This document shows positions 26,473-35,499 of a stretch of DNA of 64,000 nucleotides, piece by piece. How positions within the stretch are numbered: the stretch's first letter is position 1; the number at the start of each line of letters is the position of its first letter. The DNA is from an uncultured Flavobacteriales bacterium (GTDB taxonomy: Bacteria > Bacteroidota > Bacteroidia > Flavobacteriales_F > PHOS-HE28). The stretch is from NCBI GenBank assembly GCA_937872175.1, contig CALMPI010000031.1, positions 1 to 64,000 on the forward strand. The letters run 5' to 3'. The position numbers were made by a program, and so were the translations under genes. The notes under the pieces are model-generated. The model saw nothing but the letters and a program-made list of their open reading frames with translations, was not told the origin of the DNA and ran no database searches.

Positions 26473-26715
26473 TCAATCAAGCGAACGCGAGGCAAGGGCC
26501 TCGTACTCGCTCGCGGCCACGGGCAGATAAGCCCCGTCAGCACCCTCCAGCATCTCCATCACCCGCACGCGCTCGGGATAGGCACGGGCCTCCACCCGAT
26601 GCCGAAGCACCCTGCTCCCGATGAGCTGCAGCTCCTCGAAGCGGTCCTCCGCTTCGATGCGATAGTAGTTCGTGCCATGGGCCGAACGCCGGTACTGGGG
26701 AAAGTCGATGTGCAT
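26473..26715 (-). CDS. Small protein of unknown function (80 aa)
   Basis: An 80-residue soluble, charged protein (MHIDFPQYRRSAHGTNYYRI...) with no signal peptide and no membrane segment. I do not recognise a named family. It has balanced composition (many E, R, Y, F), unlike the Ala/Gly/Arg-rich shadow frames of this GC-rich DNA, and fills the gap between two divergent genes, which supports it being real. It is divergent from the AddB-like gene, with 38 bases between the two starts. Confidence 0.6.
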   Translation of the reverse strand: MHIDFPQYRRSAHGTNYYRIEAEDRFEELQLIGSRVLRHRVEARAYPERVRVMEMLEGADGAYLPVAASEYEALASRSLD

Positions 26716-26737
26716 GCCGGGTCGCCGAACGCTCCGC

Positions 26738-26744
26738 TAATTTG
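26738..26744 (+). promoter_or_regulatory. Variant -7 box for the AddB-like gene
   Basis: TAATTTG, the box with one base fewer, nine bases before ATG 26754. Confidence 0.4.
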
Positions 26745-26753
26745 CACACCCCC

Positions 26754-29441
26754 ATGGCATTCCTGCGCCTGCTGGCCGAGCGGCTCCTCCACGATCATGG
26801 CGCCGATCTCGCGCGCGTGGCCGTGGTGCTGCCCAGCCGGCGCGCAGGCTTGCATCTCCAACGGCACCTGGCCCGCGCGCAAGGAAGCCCGCTCTGGAGC
26901 CCCGATCTGCTGACCCCGGACGGTTTCCTGGAGCGGCTGTCCGGCCTGCGTGAACAACCTGTTCACCTCACGCTGCTTGAGCTGTATGCGGTGCATCGCG
27001 ACCTGAAGGGCCCGGCCGCCGACGACCTCCACACCTTTCTGGGCTGGGCGCCCACCACCCTGCACGACATGAACGAGGTGGACGAGCACCTGTTGGACCG
27101 CGATGTGGCCTATCGCGACCTGCGGCACATCGAGGAGATCGACGCGTGGAGCTTCCGCGGTGGCTCCCTGAGCGAAGGCCAAATGCGGCTGGCACACCAT
27201 TGGGCGCACCACGCCGCGCTGCACCGGGGTCTGGAGGAGCGCCTGTTGCCCGAGCGCGTCGGTACCCGCGGGCTCGTGGCGCGCATGGCGGCCTCGCTCG
27301 TTCCGCACGCGGCCCGGCCCCTGCCCTGGACACAGGTGTGGTTCGCCGGGCTCAACGCCCTGTCCCCGGCGATGCACCGCGTGATGGATGCCCTGCGGCA
27401 GCGCGGCGTGGCCCGCTTCGCCTGGGATGCCGACGCCCACTACCTCAACGATCCCCTGCAGGAGGCGGGCCGTGCCCTCCGGGACGCCATCGCACGCCAC
27501 GGGCCGGGCGAAGTTCCCGTCAGCACGCGCATCTCCGCCGATCCCCCCGCTGTGCACACCATCGCCCTGCCCAATGCCATGGCGATGGTGCATGCCGCGG
27601 TGCACCAGGTGATCGAGCTCAGCGAGGAGGAGCGGGCCCGCACCTGTGTGCTGCTCGCCGACCCGCACGCCCTGCTGCCCTTCCTCAGCCTGCTTCCGGC
27701 ATCCTGCGCGCCGGTGAACGTCACCATGGGCCTGCCGCTGACCCAGCTGCCGCTCCACGGTCTGTTCGTGCTGCATGCCCGGCTGCGCAGCGGCCGTTCA
27801 GGACCCACCCTGCGCTCCCGCGATCTGTCGGCCTTCCTCGAGCACCCCGCCTGGGCCGATGCGGGCCCCATCGCCCATCTCCGCACGTGGACCCGGAACG
27901 AACGTCGTTCGCAGCTGGCCGTGGATGACATCCTGCTAGGGCTTGAGGGCGAGCTCCCGGCGGCCCTTCACCGGGCGCTCACCCTGGAGGAGGGCCACGC
28001 CCGCTCCGCCCTTGTGGATGCCGTGATCCTGGCGAACCCGGACCCGTTCGTGCAGGAACAGGCCCGCCGCATCGCATTGGTGCATGACCAGGCGGCGACC
28101 GCGCTGGCCTGGAGCGGTGATCGGCCCGGCCGGGATGGTGCGCTCGGTCTGGAGGAACGCCTGCTGCGGCAGGCCCGCGTGGATCTCCGGGGAGAACCCA
28201 TGGCGGGCCTGCAGGTGATGGGCATGCTCGAGTCGCGCGCCACGGACCATGCCCGCGTGATCATCGTGGGTGCCAATGAAGGAAGCCTTCCCCCGGCCGA
28301 CCCCCCGCAGAGCTTCATCCCCGGAGAGCTGCGCCACGCCCTCGGCCTGCCCCTGCGGGCCGATACCGACGCCGTGGTCGCGCACACCTTCATGCGGCTG
28401 CTTCATCATGCCCGGGAGATCACACTGCTGCACGTTTCGGGCGGCGATGTGGAGCAGGAGCGCAGCCGCTTCGTCCTTCAGCTCGAGCATGAACTGCCCG
28501 GCATCCTGCGCGCTTCCAGCCTTCGGCCGTCCATGCCCGCCCGATCCGATGCACCCTTGCGGCTGCCGCTCACGCCCGAGCTGCGGCAACACTTCCGGCG
28601 CAAGGCCGAACGGGGCCTGAGCCCGACAGCGCTCACCGACCTGTTGACCTGCCCGCTGAACTTCGTGTTCCGCCACGGATGGGGTGTCAGCGAGGAACCG
28701 GCGCCCGGCGCGGCCCTGGCCGACAATGAGCTGGGCACCCTGGTGCATGCCACCTTCGAATCCCTCTATGGCCCCTTCGTGGGAGCCCTCATCGACCCGG
28801 ACGCCCTGCTTGCCGCCCTGCCCGCGGCCTTGCACACCCTGGAAGCCGCCCTGCCCGCTGGGTTGAACGCGACAGAAGGCCCGGTGCTGCTTCAGCTCAG
28901 CATGGCCCGCCAGGCCATCGAGCGCGCGGTGCGCCTTGAGGCGTCCACCATCCGAAGCGGCAGCTCCATCGCGCTGGTCGGCCTTGAGACCCGACTGTCC
29001 GCGGAACTGCCGGCCACCGCGCATGGCCAGACCCATCCGGTGCGGCTGCACGGCCGGGTGGACCGGATCGACCGGCGTAGCGGGCATGTGCACCTGGTGG
29101 ACCTGAAGACCGGTCGCGTGGCCCCGAAGGACCTCAAGCTCGATCTGCCTGGACCGCTCACCGCCGATCATGGCAAGGCCGTTCAGCTCCTCACCTATTC
29201 CTGGCTGTGGCTCGCGCACGATCCCGGGTGCGCTTCGGTGACCGCCGAACTGCGGCCCCTGCGCAGCAGCGAGGCCGCTGCGGGGCTTCCCTTGATCCTG
29301 AACGGCAGCTCCGTGATCCGAAGGGAGGACGCTCCGCTGATCGAGGAAGCGCTGGGCGCGCTCATCCGGACGCTCTTCGATCCGTCCACGGTGTTCGGCC
29401 ATCGGCCCAAGAGCGCCTACTGCACCATCTGCCGCGCCTGA
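26754..29441 (+). CDS. PD-(D/E)XK nuclease family protein (AddB-like)
   Basis: An 895-residue protein of the AddB-like type found in Bacteroidota. The N-terminus (VAVVLPSRRAGLHLQRHLA) corresponds to the inactive helicase domain and lacks a Walker A lysine motif, as is common in this group. SRATDHARVIIVGANEGSLP matches the conserved central segment. The C-terminal nuclease has LTCPLNFVFRHGW, GTLVHATFE and VHLVDLKTG, and ends SAYCTICRA. Those cysteines recall the iron-sulfur staple of AddB, although I can identify only three. It probably pairs with the AddA-like protein at 20.7 kb. A perfect hairpin follows the stop. Confidence 0.82.
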   Translation: MAFLRLLAERLLHDHGADLARVAVVLPSRRAGLHLQRHLARAQGSPLWSPDLLTPDGFLERLSGLREQPVHLTLLELYAVHRDLKGPAADDLHTFLGWAPTTLHDMNEVDEHLLDRDVAYRDLRHIEEIDAWSFRGGSLSEGQMRLAHHWAHHAALHRGLEERLLPERVGTRGLVARMAASLVPHAARPLPWTQVWFAGLNALSPAMHRVMDALRQRGVARFAWDADAHYLNDPLQEAGRALRDAIARHGPGEVPVSTRISADPPAVHTIALPNAMAMVHAAVHQVIELSEEERARTCVLLADPHALLPFLSLLPASCAPVNVTMGLPLTQLPLHGLFVLHARLRSGRSGPTLRSRDLSAFLEHPAWADAGPIAHLRTWTRNERRSQLAVDDILLGLEGELPAALHRALTLEEGHARSALVDAVILANPDPFVQEQARRIALVHDQAATALAWSGDRPGRDGALGLEERLLRQARVDLRGEPMAGLQVMGMLESRATDHARVIIVGANEGSLPPADPPQSFIPGELRHALGLPLRADTDAVVAHTFMRLLHHAREITLLHVSGGDVEQERSRFVLQLEHELPGILRASSLRPSMPARSDAPLRLPLTPELRQHFRRKAERGLSPTALTDLLTCPLNFVFRHGWGVSEEPAPGAALADNELGTLVHATFESLYGPFVGALIDPDALLAALPAALHTLEAALPAGLNATEGPVLLQLSMARQAIERAVRLEASTIRSGSSIALVGLETRLSAELPATAHGQTHPVRLHGRVDRIDRRSGHVHLVDLKTGRVAPKDLKLDLPGPLTADHGKAVQLLTYSWLWLAHDPGCASVTAELRPLRSSEAAAGLPLILNGSSVIRREDAPLIEEALGALIRTLFDPSTVFGHRPKSAYCTICRA

Positions 29442-29453
29442 GCCCGGAACGAA

Positions 29454-29477
29454 CAAAGGGTGCCGAAGCACCCTTTG
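29454..29477. terminator. Bidirectional terminator hairpin
   Basis: A perfect 10-bp stem (29454-29463 with 29468-29477, CAAAGGGTGC/GCACCCTTTG) and a CGAA tetraloop lie between the convergent AddB-like and sorted-protein genes. Each strand ends the stem in CCCTTTG. Confidence 0.75.
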
Positions 29478-29498
29478 CCCATGAGGTCCGTGGACCGG

Positions 29499-30281
29499 TC
29501 AGCGGTACACGATCTTGTGCACGTCAGTAGTGCCGTTGCGCGTGATCTTCAGGTAGTAGATGCCGTTGCTGGAGGTGCGCAGGTCCATTTCCTTGCGGTA
29601 GGTGCCCTCGAAGCCGCGCAGCAGGTCGGTGAAGACGCTCTGCCCGAGGGTGTTCACCACCTCCACCTGGATGTCCGACGGTGTGGCCACCAGGAAGGAG
29701 AAGACGAACTGACCATCATTGGGGTTCGGAAGGATGGTGACCGCGCCGTCGAGCTCGCTGGCGTTGATCGACTTCTGATAGATGGTGCCGGTGCGGTCCA
29801 CACCACCCAGGGACAGGTAGTAATCGGCATTGTTCAGCGTTTCGCCCGTCCAGCTGTCGTTCAGCAGTTCCACGGCCGCCTCACCGGTGAAGGGGATGCT
29901 CAGCACGGTGTATTCACGGCCACCTTCCCAGTTGGCGCCGGTGTTGCGGATGGCCTCGAAGCCGAAACCCGCATACACCTGATAGTTGTACGAACCGCTC
30001 TCGCGCACGCCGCCGGAGGGGGCGATGGGGATGTAGGTGCGCGGACCTTCCGGCTGGGTGGCTTCTCCCAACTGAACGTTCGCACTGCGGTCCCAGCGCA
30101 GCGTGAAGACCACGGAACTGAAGATGCCGTCGAAATCCGCCGTGGGGCGGACGCGGACCTCCAACTGGCCGTTGTTGGCGAAAAGGCCGATATCGACCGG
30201 GCTCTGGGCCTGGACCATCGCGGCGGCGCCCAGCATCAAGGCCAGGCCGGTGGAACGAAGAGTAGTGGTGCTCATGCGCAT
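29499..30281 (-). CDS. Secreted protein with T9SS type A sorting domain
   Basis: A 260-residue protein with a signal peptide (ALMLGAAAMVQAQ), a beta-rich body of unknown function (VDIGLFANNGQLEVRVRPTA, cohesin- or Ig-like in feel), and a type A sorting domain over the last ~75 residues (LPNPNDGQFVF, VEVVNTLGQSV, GIYYLKITRNG, HKIVYR). ATG 30281 and 30275 are both possible starts. A TACTTTCG box 62 bases upstream implies a real 5' leader. It is a single-gene unit between two hairpins. Confidence 0.85.
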   Translation of the reverse strand: MRMSTTTLRSTGLALMLGAAAMVQAQSPVDIGLFANNGQLEVRVRPTADFDGIFSSVVFTLRWDRSANVQLGEATQPEGPRTYIPIAPSGGVRESGSYNYQVYAGFGFEAIRNTGANWEGGREYTVLSIPFTGEAAVELLNDSWTGETLNNADYYLSLGGVDRTGTIYQKSINASELDGAVTILPNPNDGQFVFSFLVATPSDIQVEVVNTLGQSVFTDLLRGFEGTYRKEMDLRTSSNGIYYLKITRNGTTDVHKIVYR

Positions 30282-30343
30282 GCGGAGTTCAAAGTGGTGT
30301 TCTGGACCTCGGCGACCGGATCCCGCCGGTCCCATGGACGAGA

Positions 30344-30351
30344 CGAAAGTA
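30344..30351 (-). promoter_or_regulatory. Promoter -7 box for the type A sorted protein
   Basis: TACTTTCG on the minus strand, with a possible TTG -33 element 21 bases upstream (30375-30373). It implies a leader of roughly 55-60 bases. Confidence 0.45.
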
Positions 30352-30462
30352 AGGCGATCGGGATGCCTCGCGCAAGCCCAAACGTTCCGTTCGGGGTCCG
30401 ATCACGCCGATCGCCGACGAACGGCCGACGAAACAGCCGGAACGCACGGCCGGAGAACCGAA

Positions 30463-30485
30463 CAGGGGCCCGTTGTGGGCCCCTG
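30463..30485 (-). terminator. Hairpin downstream of the response-regulator gene
   Basis: A perfect 9-bp stem (CAGGGGCCC with GGGCCCCTG) and a 5-base loop, about 110 bases past the regulator stop. Only a weak T-bias follows on the minus strand, so termination is inferred from stem strength and position. Confidence 0.5.
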
Positions 30486-30595
30486 CGCGGTAAACCTGCA
30501 AGGAATAGGATGGAACCAACGTCAGGGGTGGAAGAATTTCCCGCTGACATCTTCAAGACGCGGGCCCGTGCGGAGGGTTGCCTGCCCCCCGGACC

Positions 30596-31294
30596 TCAGA
30601 ACATGAATTTGTACCCCACGCCGCGGATGCTCAGGAAATGAACCGGGTTCCGTGGGTCGGGCTCGAACAGCTTGCGGAAGGCCACGATGAAGTTGTCGAT
30701 GGTCCGGGTGGTGGGGAACACATCATAGCCCCAGACCTTGTGGAGGATATCCTCCCGGGAGACCACCTCGCCGGCATGTTCGATCAGCAGGCGCAACAAC
30801 ATCACCTCGCGTTGGGAGAGGGTCCGCCCTCCTCCGATCCCGCGGGCCTCGAAGGCCACCAGGTCGACCTCGTTGGGCCCGAAGCGGACCTTATCCGGCA
30901 GCGCGGCGGGTGGACGCTCGTCCGACCGGGCCACCAGCTTGGCCACACGCAGCATCAGCTCCTCCAGGTCGAAGGGCTTGCCCAGGTGATCGTCACCCGT
31001 ACGCAGTCCACGCACGCGGTCGGCCGTTGTGGTGCGTGCGGTCAGAAAGAGCACCGGCGTCCGGTCGCCCTCCAGGCGGGCCTTTTCGCACACGCTGAAC
31101 CCGTCCATCCCGGGCAGCATCACATCCATCACCGCTGCATCGAACCGTGCGCCCCGCAACCGCTCCAAGGCCTCCGGACCCGTGGCCGCGGTGGTGACAT
31201 GGTACCCTTCCATCTCCAGGTTCAGGCGCAGGGTATGGCGCAGGCTCTCCTCATCCTCCACGAGCAACACCCGGGGTTTGGCGGCTTTTTGCAT
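30596..31294 (-). CDS. OmpR/PhoB-family response regulator (orphan)
   Basis: A 232-residue two-domain regulator. The receiver has the acidic pair in LLVEDEES, phospho-acceptor Asp in VMDVMLPGMDG, the Thr switch in FLTART and Lys in LGKPF; the usual GADDYLTKPF reads GDDHLGKPF. The C-terminal winged helix has SQREVMLLRLL, VVSREDILHKVWGYDVF and the typical ending IRGVGYKFMF. No histidine kinase adjoins it. The target genes are unknown; it is divergent from the menaquinone operon, with 34 bases between the starts, so regulation of that operon or autoregulation is possible. ATG 31294 sits six bases after GAACTTTG. Confidence 0.9.
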   Translation of the reverse strand: MQKAAKPRVLLVEDEESLRHTLRLNLEMEGYHVTTAATGPEALERLRGARFDAAVMDVMLPGMDGFSVCEKARLEGDRTPVLFLTARTTTADRVRGLRTGDDHLGKPFDLEELMLRVAKLVARSDERPPAALPDKVRFGPNEVDLVAFEARGIGGGRTLSQREVMLLRLLIEHAGEVVSREDILHKVWGYDVFPTTRTIDNFIVAFRKLFEPDPRNPVHFLSIRGVGYKFMF

Positions 31295-31300
31295 CGGGCG

Positions 31301-31308
31301 CAAAGTTC
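31301..31308 (-). promoter_or_regulatory. Promoter -7-like box for the response regulator
   Basis: GAACTTTG on the minus strand (one mismatch at the first base), six bases before ATG 31294. Confidence 0.45.
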
Positions 31309-31316
31309 GGCACCGG

Positions 31317-31324
31317 TACCTTTG
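31317..31324 (+). promoter_or_regulatory. Promoter -7 box for the menaquinone operon
   Basis: TACCTTTG, a perfect match, four bases before ATG 31329; leaderless transcription expected. Confidence 0.65.
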
Positions 31325-31328
31325 GCCC

Positions 31329-31766
31329 ATGCGTTTCACCGCGGAACACGTTGGACAGGCCGATCACCTGCGCGCAGGAACGCTCTCGGAGCACCTCGAC
31401 ATCCGGTTCGGCGTGGATGCGGATGGTCGGCTCACGGCCTCCATGCCGGTGGACGCCCGCACCGTGCAACCCATGGGCCTGCTCCACGGCGGCGCCACCG
31501 CAGCGCTGGCCGAAACGCTGGGCAGCGTCGCTTCCGCCCTTCTTGTGATGCCCGAAGGCCGCCAGGTGGTGGGCATCGAGGTGAACGCCAACCATCTGAA
31601 AGGTGTGCGCGAAGGCCGGGTGACCGCCACGGCGGAAGCCCTGCACCTGGGCCGTACCACCCATGTGTGGGACATCCGGGTGCGCAACGCCGCCGGCGCG
31701 CTTTGTGCCGTGTGCAGACTGACCAACGTGGTGCTGCCCGCCGCCACCTCAACGCCCTCCGCATGA
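31329..31766 (+). CDS. menI: Hotdog thioesterase, probable 1,4-dihydroxy-2-naphthoyl-CoA hydrolase
   Basis: The 145-residue protein closely follows the YdiI/PaaI hotdog pattern: ASMPVDARTVQPMGLLHGG, then ALAETLGSVAS with the catalytic Glu, and VVGIEVNANHLKGVREGRV. E. coli YdiI (MenI) hydrolyses DHNA-CoA, the product of MenB. Its place as first gene of the men operon, with a 4-base ATGA overlap into menF, makes MenI the best call. Hotdog thioesterases are often promiscuous, so the substrate is inferred mainly from context. Confidence 0.85.
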   Translation: MRFTAEHVGQADHLRAGTLSEHLDIRFGVDADGRLTASMPVDARTVQPMGLLHGGATAALAETLGSVASALLVMPEGRQVVGIEVNANHLKGVREGRVTATAEALHLGRTTHVWDIRVRNAAGALCAVCRLTNVVLPAATSTPSA

Positions 31767-32890
31767 GCACCACCAGCCCCCTGCACCAGGCCCTCAGTCT
31801 TTGCCTCGAACGTCGGTTCACCTTCGCGGCGTTCCGCGTCCCCAATGGACCGGTGACCCTGTGGGCGCAACGCAACCCCGAACTGGAGCCCGTGGACGCC
31901 GCCTATCTCGGCCGGCTCAACGAGGTCTTCCTGGTGGCGCCGTTCACGTATGACCCCCAGGCCACCTACTTCGTGCGCAATGACGTGGAACTGACCTTTG
32001 GAGAGCTGCCCGTGTCGCTGGACCCCCTTCACAGCTGCATCGGCGCCCTGCGCGCGGAACGCCCGATGCCTCATGATGCCGACCGATCAGTGTTCGAGGA
32101 CCTCGTTCGGAACGCCAAAGCCTCCATCGCCGCCGGCTCCCTGGACAAGGTGGTGGTCTCCCGCACGCTGACCATGCCGTTGGAACGGGCCCACGTGGCC
32201 ACTTTGTTCGAGGACGCGCTGGACCGCATGCCCCATGCCTTCGTGGCCCTGTTGAACACCGCGGAGCACGGCACCTGGCTCGGCGCATCACCGGAGCGGT
32301 TGCTGACGGCCGAGGACGAACTGGTGGGCCTGGATGCCCTGGCGGGCACACGACCCCGTTCCGACGCCCCTGCCAATGCCGAGGACTGGAGCCCCAAGGA
32401 GCGGCGCGAACAGGCCCTCGTCACGCGGGAGATCGTGGGCCGGCTGATCGAGCTCGGCCTGCCGCGTATCGCGCTCCGGGGGCCGCACCCGGTGGAGGCC
32501 GGCGGCGTGAGCCACCTGCGCACCGAAGTGGAGGCCGACCTCGGGAACCGCTCGCTGGACGAAGTGCTGGTGGCCGTGCACCCCACGCCGGCCGTGTGCG
32601 GGACCCCCCGCCAGGCCGCGAACGCCTTCATCGCCGCGCACGACGGGCCCGAACGCGGCCTCTATACCGGGTTCTGGGGTCCGTGGAACGCGGACGGCCG
32701 CACGGAGGTCTTCGTGAACATCCGGTGCCTGGAGGCCTTCGACGAGGCGGTGGCCCTGCACGTGGGCGCCGGGGTCACCGAGGGTTCCGAGCCGGAAGCG
32801 GAGTGGCGCGAGACCGAAGCGAAGGCGGCGGCGTGGACCGCGGCCATCCGATCGCTGCACACCGCCCGGGTATCTTCGCCGGCCCGATGA
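31763..32890 (+). CDS. menF: Isochorismate synthase
   Basis: A 375-residue chorismate-binding enzyme that converts chorismate to isochorismate, the entry step to menaquinone. Visible motifs are SLDKVVVSRT, GASPERLL, LAGTRPR, SHLRTEVEADL, VHPTPAVCGTP, GFWGPW and the C-terminal VGAGVTEGSEPEAEWRETEAK. It overlaps both neighbours by four bases (ATGA). The length is at the short end of the family but all motifs are present. It could be confused with other chorismate enzymes, but the men context settles it. Confidence 0.93.
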   Translation: MSTTSPLHQALSLCLERRFTFAAFRVPNGPVTLWAQRNPELEPVDAAYLGRLNEVFLVAPFTYDPQATYFVRNDVELTFGELPVSLDPLHSCIGALRAERPMPHDADRSVFEDLVRNAKASIAAGSLDKVVVSRTLTMPLERAHVATLFEDALDRMPHAFVALLNTAEHGTWLGASPERLLTAEDELVGLDALAGTRPRSDAPANAEDWSPKERREQALVTREIVGRLIELGLPRIALRGPHPVEAGGVSHLRTEVEADLGNRSLDEVLVAVHPTPAVCGTPRQAANAFIAAHDGPERGLYTGFWGPWNADGRTEVFVNIRCLEAFDEAVALHVGAGVTEGSEPEAEWRETEAKAAAWTAAIRSLHTARVSSPAR

Positions 32891-34578
32891 CCTCCGACCA
32901 CTTCGCCGCCGCAGAGCTCGCCCGGCTCTGTGCCGCCAAGGGTGTCCGCCATGCCGTCATCAGCCCCGGTTCGCGCAGTGCGCCACTGGTGATCGCCTTC
33001 AACAGGCACCCCGACATCACCTGCCTTCAGGTGATCGATGAACGCAGCGCGGCCTTCTTCGCCCTCGGCATGGCGCAGGAGCTGCACGCGCCCGTGGCCC
33101 TCATCTGCACCAGCGGCAGCGCCGTGCTCAACTACGGCCCGGCGATCGCGGAGGCGTTCTACCAGCGCGTGCCCCTGCTCGTGATCACCGCCGACCGTCC
33201 CGAGGAATGGGTGGATCAGGGCGAAGGGCAGGCGATCCGTCAGCAGGGCGTGCTCGCGCTGCACATGAAGCGCAGCGTGCAGCTTCCACGCCTCACGAGC
33301 GACGAGCTCGCCCGTTGGCATTGCGGCCGCCTGATCAACGAGGCCATCGACGCCACGCTGCTGCCCGTGCCCGGCCCGGTGCATGTGAACGTGCCTTTCG
33401 CGGAACCGCTGTACGGGCAGATCGACGAGGGACAGGCAGGAAGCCTGTCCAACCTCATCGCCCCGGTGATGACCGAGCCCTTCATCCTGCCCGACCATGC
33501 GCACTGGCTCATCGGCCAGGTGAGCGCGTGCAAGAAGGTGATGGTGCTCGCAGGCCAGGGCCGATGGAGCGACGGGCTGAAGGCACAGTTGAAGCGGCTC
33601 GCCTCATTGCCGCAGGTCACGGTGCACACCGAGGCCACCAGCAATCTCGACGACCCGGGCTTCATCACCTGCATCGACCGCGCGATCGAGGGTGTTCACG
33701 CCGCGAACGAGAACGACCTGAAGCCCGACCTGCTGATCACCTTCGGCGGGGCCGTGGTGAGCAAACGGATCAAGACGCTGCTGCGGAAGTGGCGACCGCT
33801 GCAGCACTGGAACGTGGATGCCGGCCAGCGGCATTATGACACCTACCAGAGCCTCACGCACGACATCGCCGTGAGCCCCGAGATCTTCTTCGCGCAGGTC
33901 ATGAACGGGGCCCAGGCCAGCGAGAGCATCTACGGCGATGCCTGGCGCATGGTGGATGAGCGCACACGTGGCCTCCACAACCGCCTGGTGAGCGAGGCGC
34001 CCTTCTGCGACCTCACCGTCTTCAACACGCTCATCGACCGGATCCCCGGCGACAGCGATGTGCACGTGGCCAACAGCACGCCGGCCCGCTATGTGCAGCT
34101 CTTCGACCGCGTGCGCGGGCTCCGCTGGTTCAGCAACCGCGGCACCAGCGGCATCGACGGGTGCACCAGCACCGCCGTGGGCGCGGCCCACGCCACCGGA
34201 AGGATCACCACGTTGATCACCGGCGACACCGCCTTCTGTTACGACAGCAACGCGTTCTGGAACAACCACCTGTCCCCGTTGTTGAAGGTGATCGTGATCG
34301 ACAACGGCGGCGGCAACATCTTCCGGTACATCGATGGTCCTGACAAGGACGGCGAGCTGCTGCCCTGGTTCGAGGCGCCGCACACGCGCAGCATCGAGAA
34401 GTTGGTGAAGAGCTTCGAGCTCCCTTACTACCACGCCAACGACCAGGCTTCCCTCGAGGCCGGACTGGACAAGCTGTACGCGCAGCATGAGCGCCCCGCC
34501 GTGCTGCACATCACCACCGACGCGCTCACTTCGCCGAAGGTGCTGCGCAACTACTTCATCCAACTCCGCACAACATGA
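32887..34578 (+). CDS. menD: 2-succinyl-5-enolpyruvyl-6-hydroxy-3-cyclohexene-1-carboxylate synthase (SEPHCHC synthase)
   Basis: A 563-residue thiamine-diphosphate enzyme that joins isochorismate with 2-oxoglutarate. The N-terminal [13 protein letters not shown] and [17 protein letters not shown] segments are MenD signatures. [20 protein letters not shown] and [11 protein letters not shown] belong to the cofactor-binding domain. ATG 32887 overlaps the menF stop as ATGA. A 52-base gap separates it from menB, the widest inside the operon apart from the menB-menA gap. MenH, the lyase that normally follows, is not in this cluster. Confidence 0.95.
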   Translation: MTSDHFAAAELARLCAAKGVRHAVISPGSRSAPLVIAFNRHPDITCLQVIDERSAAFFALGMAQELHAPVALICTSGSAVLNYGPAIAEAFYQRVPLLVITADRPEEWVDQGEGQAIRQQGVLALHMKRSVQLPRLTSDELARWHCGRLINEAIDATLLPVPGPVHVNVPFAEPLYGQIDEGQAGSLSNLIAPVMTEPFILPDHAHWLIGQVSACKKVMVLAGQGRWSDGLKAQLKRLASLPQVTVHTEATSNLDDPGFITCIDRAIEGVHAANENDLKPDLLITFGGAVVSKRIKTLLRKWRPLQHWNVDAGQRHYDTYQSLTHDIAVSPEIFFAQVMNGAQASESIYGDAWRMVDERTRGLHNRLVSEAPFCDLTVFNTLIDRIPGDSDVHVANSTPARYVQLFDRVRGLRWFSNRGTSGIDGCTSTAVGAAHATGRITTLITGDTAFCYDSNAFWNNHLSPLLKVIVIDNGGGNIFRYIDGPDKDGELLPWFEAPHTRSIEKLVKSFELPYYHANDQASLEAGLDKLYAQHERPAVLHITTDALTSPKVLRNYFIQLRTT

Positions 34579-34630
34579 CCGTTGCGCATCCCTTGCGTCC
34601 GTCGCGTCGTTGTGGTCCACCCGCATTCCC

Positions 34631-35452
34631 ATGAGCACCCGCAACTGGAGCACCATCAAGGAGTACACCGACATCCGCTTCGAGTTCTTCGAAGGCATCG
34701 CCAAGATCACGATCGACCGGCCGGAGGTGTACAACGCCTTCCGTCCGGACACGAACAAGGAGATGATCGATGCGATGGACATCGCGCGCGAGGACCCGAA
34801 CATCGGCGTGGTGGTGCTCACCGGCGCGGGCGACAAGGCCTTCTGCAGCGGCGGCGACCAGAACGTGAAGGGCCGCGGCGGCTACATCGGCACCGACGGT
34901 GTGCCGCGCCTCAACGTGCTCGATCTGCACAAGCGCATCCGCGAACTGCCCAAGCCCGTGGTGGCCATGGTGAACGGCTACGCCATCGGCGGCGGCCACG
35001 TGCTGCACGTGGTGTGCGACCTCACCATCGCCGCGGACCACGCCCGCTTCGGGCAGACCGGTCCCAAGGTGGGCAGCTTCGACGCAGGCTTCGGCAGCAA
35101 CTACCTGGCGCGCCACGTGGGCCAGAAGAAGGCGCGCGAGATCTGGTTCCTGTGCCTGCAGTACTCCGCGCAGGAGGCGCTGGACATGGGCATGGTGAAC
35201 AAGGTGGTGCCGCTGGCCGAGCTGGAGGACACCACGGTGGAATGGTGCAGGATCATGATGCAGCGCAGCCCGCTCGCCCTGCGCATGATCAAGCGAGGCC
35301 TGAACGCCGAGCTCGACGGCCAGCGTGGCCTGATGGAGTTCGCCGGCGATGCCACGCTGATGTACTACCTGATGGACGAGGCGCAGGAGGGCCGCAACGC
35401 CTTCCTCGAGAAGCGCGCGCCCGATTTCCAGAAGTTCCCGAAGTTTCCGTGA
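34631..35452 (+). CDS. menB: 1,4-dihydroxy-2-naphthoyl-CoA synthase
   Basis: A 273-residue crotonase-fold enzyme that cyclises o-succinylbenzoyl-CoA. The oxyanion-hole segments FCSGGDQN and [19 protein letters not shown], and the MenB signature [20 protein letters not shown], are all present. The C-terminus ([17 protein letters not shown]) is the standard MenB ending. The start at ATG 34631 matches the family N-terminus. It lacks a promoter box of its own and is read as part of the men operon. Confidence 0.96.
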   Translation: MSTRNWSTIKEYTDIRFEFFEGIAKITIDRPEVYNAFRPDTNKEMIDAMDIAREDPNIGVVVLTGAGDKAFCSGGDQNVKGRGGYIGTDGVPRLNVLDLHKRIRELPKPVVAMVNGYAIGGGHVLHVVCDLTIAADHARFGQTGPKVGSFDAGFGSNYLARHVGQKKAREIWFLCLQYSAQEALDMGMVNKVVPLAELEDTTVEWCRIMMQRSPLALRMIKRGLNAELDGQRGLMEFAGDATLMYYLMDEAQEGRNAFLEKRAPDFQKFPKFP

Positions 35453-35499
35453 CACGGAAGAAACGCTGAGGCGCAGAGAACGTGAAGGTTCCCCGAGGG

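Larger units (their letters stand above)
30282..30595. other. 314-base non-coding region between two minus-strand genes
   Basis: It contains a hairpin (30463-30485) after the response-regulator gene and the promoter of the sorted-protein gene. No coding sequence is supported on either strand. Confidence 0.6.

Noticed and set aside
29460-30641. 393-codon plus-strand frame opposite the sorted protein
   Set aside because: Antisense to a gene with signal peptide and sorting domain, and it runs through the hairpin and promoter.
35453-35499. Possible short RNA or repeat element between menB and menA (cgctgaggcgcagagaacg)
   Set aside because: Too short and without a stable fold or second copy in the window; noted only as an odd spacer.
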